Assembly: GCA_002438345.1 (NCBI GenBank)
Contig: DJUJ01000181.1
Coordinates: 7,584 to 16,899 of the forward strand
Source of the DNA: Paenibacillus sp. UBA6285
Lineage (GTDB): Bacteria > Bacillota > Bacilli > Paenibacillales > Paenibacillaceae
Length of the DNA: 9,316 bases
Reading direction: 5' to 3'
In this document: positions 5,210 through 9,316 of the stretch, one piece after another
Numbering within the stretch: position 1 is the first letter of the stretch
Layout: each line of letters opens with the position of its first letter
Translations under genes and position numbers: made by a program
Notes under the pieces: generated by a model
What the model was told of the DNA's origin: nothing
The model's database searches: none
The model's input: only the letters and a program-made list of their open reading frames with translations

Positions 5210-7507
5210 TTATGACGGATTATTCAATTGCTGAATAATCCCGTTCAGCATTTCTTCCGTGAACATCCCCTGACTCATCATCGACAGCCCGCGCAATGGC
5301 AAATAATTTATAAATCCTTCGAACATTTCACTCGAGCCTTCCCCCAGGCTTTCAGAGGCTTCAAGACCCTCCAACATAGTTCCCATGCCCTCTTGCATCT
5401 TCTGAAGTAATCCATGCATGAACGGTGCTCTTTGCGGATCGTTTAACAGGTCGATAATCAATGTGTTTAGGTCGACTATGGATTTCAAAGCGACTGTTGA
5501 CTCGACATGTACCGTATCGCTTACAACGATATCTTCACACGAGCGTCCAATTAATATTTCAAAATTACCGGACTCCACATGCCAATCCTTAAGATCTACG
5601 TTGTAGTAAGCGAAGGAGCGCTTATCCAGCGTCATCGTAACGGTCTTCTTCTCTCCCGGCTGAAGCTCTACTTTAACAAAGCCCTTCAATTCTTTGACAG
5701 GACGGTTAACCGTACTCTCTACATCGCGGACATAGAGCTGAGCAATTTCTTTACCGGCACGGGATCCCACATTTTGTATCGTTACATGTACGTTAATGGA
5801 TTCCGTATCTTTGATTGTTTTATGATCGATGACAAGATTCGAATATTCAAATGTGGTATAGCTCAGACCGTGTCCGAACGGGAACAGCGGCTTCACTTCT
5901 TTGGCATCATAATAACGGTAGCCGACAAAAATGCCTTCGCGGTACTCCACGCGATTACCTTCGCCCGGGAAGAACAGGAACGAAGGATTATCGCTCAGCT
6001 TCATAGGGAATGTCTCGGTCAGCTTGCCGCTAGGATTCACTTCGCCAAACAATAAATCAGCGATCGCGCCTCCTGCCGCCTGACCGCCCAAATAAGCTTC
6101 TAGGATCGATTTCACTCGGCCGATCCAAGGCATTTCGATTGGGGAACCGTTCATAAGTACGACGACCACGTTGCTCTGCACGGTTGCGATCGCTTCGATC
6201 AGCTGATTCTGGTTCGAGGGCATATGCATATGCTTACGGTCAAAGCCTTCGGATTCATAACGGTCGGGAAGTCCCGCAAAAATGATGACCGCATCCGCTT
6301 CGCAGGCTGCTTGTTTCGCTTCCTCCATCAAAGCAGCGTCCAGATCGTCTCTATCCAAATGGAACCCTTGCGCGTACACAACCGAGGATGAATCGCCCGC
6401 AAGCTTTTTGATTTCATCCATCGGTACATCGATCTGGGTAGGATTGATATGCGAGCTACCGCCGCCTTGATATCTCGGTTTTTGCGCGAATGGACCGATG
6501 ACCGCCAACTTCTTACCTTTTTCTAGCGGGAGCAGGTTTTCTTCGTTCTTCAGTAGCACCATCGTCTCACCGGCAACAGTGCGCGCCAGATGATGATGCT
6601 CGTCGCGGTCGTAAGTCGCGTTTGTTTTTTTGTTGTCCACGCTCATGAAAATGATACGTAAAATCCGTTCAACAGCACGATTAAGCGTCTCCTCGGACAA
6701 CTGGCCGTTTTGAACAGCTTCTACGATTTTACGGTCGTTCACTTCGCCGCTTGAAGGCATTTCCAGCTCTTGACCGGCAGCTAGCCCATCTACCCGGTCA
6801 TTGTTAGCGCCCCAATCGGTCACAACCAATCCTTCATGCCCCCATTCTTCCTTCAATATATCGGTAAGCAAGAACTTATTCTCGGAAGCAAACGTTCCGT
6901 TAACTTTGTTGTAAGCGCTCATGACGGTCCACGGCTGGCCATTCTTCACCGGACCCTCGAAGCTCGCTAAATAAATTTCCCGCAGTGTACGTTCATCGAC
7001 AACGGCATCAACGCCCATGCGACGATGCTCCTGGTTGTTAACCGCGAAATGCTTCAGAGATGTGCCAACTCCTTGGCTTTGCACACCTTGAATATGGCTG
7101 GTGGCTATTTCCGAAGAAAGGAAAGGATCCTCCGAGAAATATTCGAAGTTGCGTCCGCACAGCGGAGAGCGTTTGATATTGGCGCCTGGTCCAAGGAGGA
7201 CGGCAACGTTTTCCGCCTGGCACTCTTCACCCAGTGCTACGCCCATTTTGCCGACCAGCTCCCGATCCCAAGAGCTGGCTATACCGGCTGCTGAAGGGAA
7301 GCAAGTAGCGGGTACACTATCAAATACGCCCAAATGGTCGGTGTCTTCCTGCTGCTTTCGTAGTCCATGCGGGCCGTCGGTGACCATAATGCTAGGAATG
7401 CCTAGGCGCTCCACACCTTTTAACCGCCAAAAATCTAAACCGGAACACATGCCAGCTTTTTCTTCCAATGTCATATCAGCAATTAGAGCTTGAATATCTC
7501 GTCTCAT
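5210..7507 (-). CDS. Glycoside hydrolase family 3 beta-glucosidase, cytoplasmic
   Basis: A 765-residue GH3 enzyme of the BglB type, expected to hydrolyse beta-glucosides or cello-oligosaccharides with retention. Start: AAGGAGG (plus 7516-7522), 8 bases before the ATG. No signal peptide, hence intracellular. Domains: N-terminal (beta/alpha) barrel about 1-290 with TDGPHGLR (43-50), [11 protein letters not shown] (118-128), KHF (151-153) and nucleophile Asp231 in VVTDWGA; alpha/beta sandwich about 310-500 with YESEGFDR, in which Glu418 or Glu420 is the expected acid/base, and [18 protein letters not shown] (471-488); FnIII-like domain about 555-672 after FPFGHGLSY; and a C-terminal tail of about 90 residues (673-765) rich in Met, Leu and Glu. 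No PA14 insert. Divergent from an AraC regulator; the SDR gene follows on the same strand after the transporter relic. Confidence 0.93.
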   Translation of the reverse strand: MRRDIQALIADMTLEEKAGMCSGLDFWRLKGVERLGIPSIMVTDGPHGLRKQQEDTDHLGVFDSVPATCFPSAAGIASSWDRELVGKMGVALGEECQAENVAVLLGPGANIKRSPLCGRNFEYFSEDPFLSSEIATSHIQGVQSQGVGTSLKHFAVNNQEHRRMGVDAVVDERTLREIYLASFEGPVKNGQPWTVMSAYNKVNGTFASENKFLLTDILKEEWGHEGLVVTDWGANNDRVDGLAAGQELEMPSSGEVNDRKIVEAVQNGQLSEETLNRAVERILRIIFMSVDNKKTNATYDRDEHHHLARTVAGETMVLLKNEENLLPLEKGKKLAVIGPFAQKPRYQGGGSSHINPTQIDVPMDEIKKLAGDSSSVVYAQGFHLDRDDLDAALMEEAKQAACEADAVIIFAGLPDRYESEGFDRKHMHMPSNQNQLIEAIATVQSNVVVVLMNGSPIEMPWIGRVKSILEAYLGGQAAGGAIADLLFGEVNPSGKLTETFPMKLSDNPSFLFFPGEGNRVEYREGIFVGYRYYDAKEVKPLFPFGHGLSYTTFEYSNLVIDHKTIKDTESINVHVTIQNVGSRAGKEIAQLYVRDVESTVNRPVKELKGFVKVELQPGEKKTVTMTLDKRSFAYYNVDLKDWHVESGNFEILIGRSCEDIVVSDTVHVESTVALKSIVDLNTLIIDLLNDPQRAPFMHGLLQKMQEGMGTMLEGLEASESLGEGSSEMFEGFINYLPLRGLSMMSQGMFTEEMLNGIIQQLNNPS

Positions 7508-7556
7508 TTGAAATAACCTCCTTGAATTAGATATCGTTACAACTCACATTATCTCA

Positions 7557-7571
7557 TGGATACGCTTTCTT
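7557..7571 (-). promoter_or_regulatory. cre-like site (candidate CcpA operator)
   Basis: Read on the minus strand, AAGAAAGCGTATCCA fits the loose Bacillus cre pattern WTGNAANCGNWNNCW with one mismatch (A for T at position 2), although it is poorer against the stricter palindromic version. It lies upstream of the GH3 start and just before the -10 of the AraC gene, so CcpA here could repress either. Pattern match only. Confidence 0.35.
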
Positions 7572-7574
7572 TTA

Positions 7575-7583
7575 TGGTATAAT
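7575..7583 (+). promoter_or_regulatory. Extended -10 promoter of the AraC-family regulator gene
   Basis: TGG followed by a perfect TATAAT (7578-7583) forms an extended -10 element. No good -35 is present at 17-18 bases, as is common for extended -10 promoters. The transcription start would lie near 7590, about 30 bases before the GTG start. Confidence 0.6.
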
Positions 7584-7619
7584 ACTTAGATAAATTGTAC
7601 GTTTGAGGGAGGTTCCATA

Positions 7620-8861
7620 GTGGTTAAAGTTCATAATCAACCTGATGTAACCTATTCATGTAAGTTACTATATGAAAGCATCCAACTTCCAATCTTCTAT
7701 ACCGAGGATGGGCATGATGTGGAAACGATTTGGGGGAACGAAGATCATCAGAGGCCTTTTTATATGGAATTCGACAAGCTATTCCGTCCATTTATAGAGA
7801 AAGAGATGAAACACCCGGTTATTCTAGATGCGAATTCCTGGGAGGAGTTAATCATAGTGCCTATTAAGCGTAGTGGAGAGCGGCATGGATTCGTTGTAAT
7901 CGGTCCTTCAATCCAGCAAGTACCTACGGATGAGCATATCCATGGCCTTTTGCACGATAATCAAATGTCCTATCGCGATCTGCCGCACTGGAAAGCCCAT
8001 TGGGACAGCCTTCCGGTCGTAAGCCGTCTTCGTCTACTTCATATCAGCGTACTTGCGCATTGGATGATCAATCAAGAGGCTTTGGAAATTACGGATGTGC
8101 TGCAATATAGTTATCAATATGTGCTGCCAGCCAAGTTTCAAAGTAATATAGAAATTGAAATTCAAACCAAACGGGAATTATCGGTGTCTAATCATAGTTC
8201 GAATATAGAGAAACGGTTAATAGAATTGATTCGAACCGGCAATACAAGTGAATTAATGAAAGAGTGGATCACCTATCCTAACGAGGGCGTAGGGATCTTA
8301 TCTAAGCGGAGCCAACTCCGCAATATCAAAAATTTAGCCATTTGCTCTATTGCGATTGCTATGAGGGCTGCCGTAGATGGAGGGATATACGAAGAACTGG
8401 CCTTTACTCTTAGTGATCTGCATATTCAACAAATCGAAGAACTCAATGATGTCAAGGCAGTAGAGGCGGCATTAGTACGTGCGTTAATGGACTTTACGGA
8501 ACGGGTTGAACAGAGTCGGAAAGAAAGTATGTCCAGACCGATCAGAATTTGCTGCGAGTACATCTTCAACCATTTATTTCAAAAGATTACATTTGACAAG
8601 CTTGCGGAGTTGACAGGACTGAATAGCAACTACTTGATGAATTTATTCAAGGAGCAGACAGGCATGACACTGATGAATTATATACAGAAACAGCGGATAG
8701 AAGAAGCCAAGAAACTGCTTCATATGACCAATGACACGATTTCTTCCATCGGATTGCGGTTGAACTTTTATGATCAATCTCATTTTATTAAAGTTTTCAA
8801 GAAGTATATGAGTATGACGCCGAAGAAGTACCGATCTACAATCAAACCGGAAGGTCAATGA
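7620..8861 (+). CDS. AraC/XylS-family transcriptional regulator, divergent from GH3 gene
   Basis: 413 residues from a GTG start placed by GAGGGAGG (7605-7612), 7 bases upstream; no ATG alternative lies near. The C-terminal 100 residues (about 305-408) form the AraC double helix-turn-helix. Helix-turn-helix 1 spans about 323-348 (ITFDKLAELTGLNSNYLMNL). Helix-turn-helix 2 spans about 373-405, with FYDQSHFIKVFKKYMSMTPK and KYR, the signature region. The first 300 residues have no membrane segment. Residues 12-100 (a YTEDG turn, then a strand-rich LIIVPIKRSGERHGFVVIGP) look like a GAF/PAS-type sensor, followed by a helical linker. It is therefore a soluble regulator rather than a YesN or membrane-sensor type. 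It most likely activates the GH3 operon in response to a glycoside or its product (inference). Confidence 0.9.
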   Translation: MVKVHNQPDVTYSCKLLYESIQLPIFYTEDGHDVETIWGNEDHQRPFYMEFDKLFRPFIEKEMKHPVILDANSWEELIIVPIKRSGERHGFVVIGPSIQQVPTDEHIHGLLHDNQMSYRDLPHWKAHWDSLPVVSRLRLLHISVLAHWMINQEALEITDVLQYSYQYVLPAKFQSNIEIEIQTKRELSVSNHSSNIEKRLIELIRTGNTSELMKEWITYPNEGVGILSKRSQLRNIKNLAICSIAIAMRAAVDGGIYEELAFTLSDLHIQQIEELNDVKAVEAALVRALMDFTERVEQSRKESMSRPIRICCEYIFNHLFQKITFDKLAELTGLNSNYLMNLFKEQTGMTLMNYIQKQRIEEAKKLLHMTNDTISSIGLRLNFYDQSHFIKVFKKYMSMTPKKYRSTIKPEGQ

Positions 8862-8885
8862 AACGTAATAGAGACATCTTTCGGG

Positions 8886-8929
8886 AAAACCTATAGACAC
8901 TCGGAATTCCTTGTGTCCGGAAGGGTTTT
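8886..8929 (+). terminator. Probable terminator hairpin after the AraC gene
   Basis: An outer AAAACC/GGTTTT pair (8886-8891, 8924-8929) encloses an inner GACAC/GTGTC stem (8896-8900, 8913-8917) and a GGAATTCC centre. It sits 25 bases after the regulator stop. The only T run is the TTTT of the outer arm, so termination strength is uncertain. Confidence 0.45.
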
Positions 8930-8973
8930 GTAGGACAGCGTTTATTTTTTCATTCTACGTATTAGGGGCATCA

Positions 8974-9016
8974 AATCGATCCCCGAGGCCGTTAGGCCGT
9001 TATTCCTACATCGATT
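8974..9016. repeat. Inverted repeat enclosing an 8-bp tandem duplication
   Basis: AATCGAT (8974-8980) and ATCGATT (9010-9016) flank 29 bases that contain AGGCCGTT twice in tandem (8986-8993, 8994-9001). Function unknown; it could be a regulatory region for the following lipoprotein gene or a replication-slippage product. Confidence 0.35.
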
Positions 9017-9037
9017 GTGAAGTAAATATTATTCAAA

Positions 9038-9056
9038 GCGAATTCGCCGCTTTAGC
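9038..9056. promoter_or_regulatory. Palindrome upstream of the lipoprotein gene
   Basis: A perfect 10-bp palindrome GCGAATTCGC (9038-9047) overlaps a possible AAAGCG/CGCTTT hairpin (about 9036-9054), 15-30 bases before the lipoprotein ATG. It might affect transcription or ribosome access; no clear promoter boxes were seen. Confidence 0.25.
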
Positions 9057-9070
9057 GTTAGAGGGAAAAG

Positions 9071-9316
9071 ATGAGGAAGAGGAGTGAATTATGGATCGGG
9101 GGAGTTTTACTCCTGTTATTGCTGGTCGGATGCGGTAACCCGGTCATTGACAATTCGGCTAAGCCATCATCGACGGTTGGTGATAATGCTGAAGAAGAGG
9201 TAACAGAAACGGAAAAAATGAGGGAACAGTCTGATGACACGATTGAGGAAGCGGTAGGGGGAACGGCTAAACCGGCGGAGGTGGAGTTCAAACATCTGGA
9301 AAATGTGTTTGGGTTT
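9071..9316 (+). CDS. Putative lipoprotein, N-terminal part (runs off the right edge)
   Basis: 82 codons from the ATG at 9071, with GAGGG about 6 bases upstream, and open to the end of the window. The start is MRKRSELWIGGVLLLLLLVG followed by Cys21: a short positive n-region, a leucine-rich core and a lipobox LVGC. That predicts export by Sec, diacylglyceryl transfer to Cys21, cleavage by signal peptidase II and anchoring on the outer face of the membrane. Residues 22-75 are low-complexity and rich in Ser, Thr and Glu (several EE pairs), a flexible linker typical of Gram-positive lipoproteins. The functional domain probably begins after residue 75 (FKHLENVFGF) and lies mostly outside the window, so no function can be given. 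Confidence 0.75.
   Translation, partial: MRKRSELWIGGVLLLLLLVGCGNPVIDNSAKPSSTVGDNAEEEVTETEKMREQSDDTIEEAVGGTAKPAEVEFKHLENVFGF

Noticed and set aside
5579..6055. 158-codon plus-strand frame antisense to the GH3 gene
   Set aside because: It lies wholly inside the well-supported GH3 coding region, has no ribosome binding site and no recognisable motif.
9058..9291. 77-codon minus-strand frame at the right end
   Set aside because: It is the antisense shadow of the Ser/Thr/Glu-rich lipoprotein N-terminus.
1..9316. CRISPR array, tRNA, rRNA, riboswitch or phage genes
   Set aside because: No regularly spaced repeats, tRNA-like folds, rRNA segments or conserved riboswitch cores were recognised by eye on either strand.

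Overview
The window looks like a chromosomal segment of a low-to-mid GC, endospore-former-type Firmicute, most likely Paenibacillus or a close relative. This rests on strong AGGAGG-type ribosome binding sites, sigma-A-like promoters, a Bacillus-style lipoprotein signal, an AraC regulator of the kind usually paired with glycoside hydrolases, and type II pantothenate kinase remains. The genus is inference; no RNA gene or marker fixes it.

Region 1 (1-3122) is a sugar or amino-compound uptake module. A truncated YheO-like PAS regulator reads left from a divergent, AT-rich control region that holds two strong palindromes. A plus-strand operon reads right: ridA (imine/enamine deaminase), a 12-TM MFS permease of the YihN/YqcE sort, and a xylose-isomerase-like TIM-barrel isomerase/epimerase. 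It ends in a clear hairpin terminator. The substrate cannot be read from sequence. The expected logic is that the permease imports a compound, the TIM barrel isomerises it, RidA removes reactive imine by-products and the PAS protein senses the compound.

Region 2 (3122-4240) is a decayed insertion zone with no intact gene. The 5' end of a group II intron starts directly after the operon terminator. It is followed by about 200 bp of unassigned DNA and a broken type II pantothenate kinase gene (in-frame stop, frameshift, 3' truncation). Then comes a foreign tail with its own terminator, and finally a series of palindromes (4037-4170) that resembles the end of a mobile or repeated element.

Region 3 (4241-8861) is a beta-glucoside-type module. 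A minus-strand GH3 beta-glucosidase without a signal peptide is followed by a minus-strand short-chain dehydrogenase. Between them is a 37-codon relic of a GPH-family glycoside transporter, suggesting that an ancestral hydrolase-transporter operon lost its permease. Divergent from the GH3 gene is a GTG-started AraC-family activator. The shared 112-bp spacer has an extended -10 promoter and a cre-like site.

Region 4 (8862-9316) holds a probable terminator, small repeats, and the start of a lipoprotein gene that runs off the right edge.
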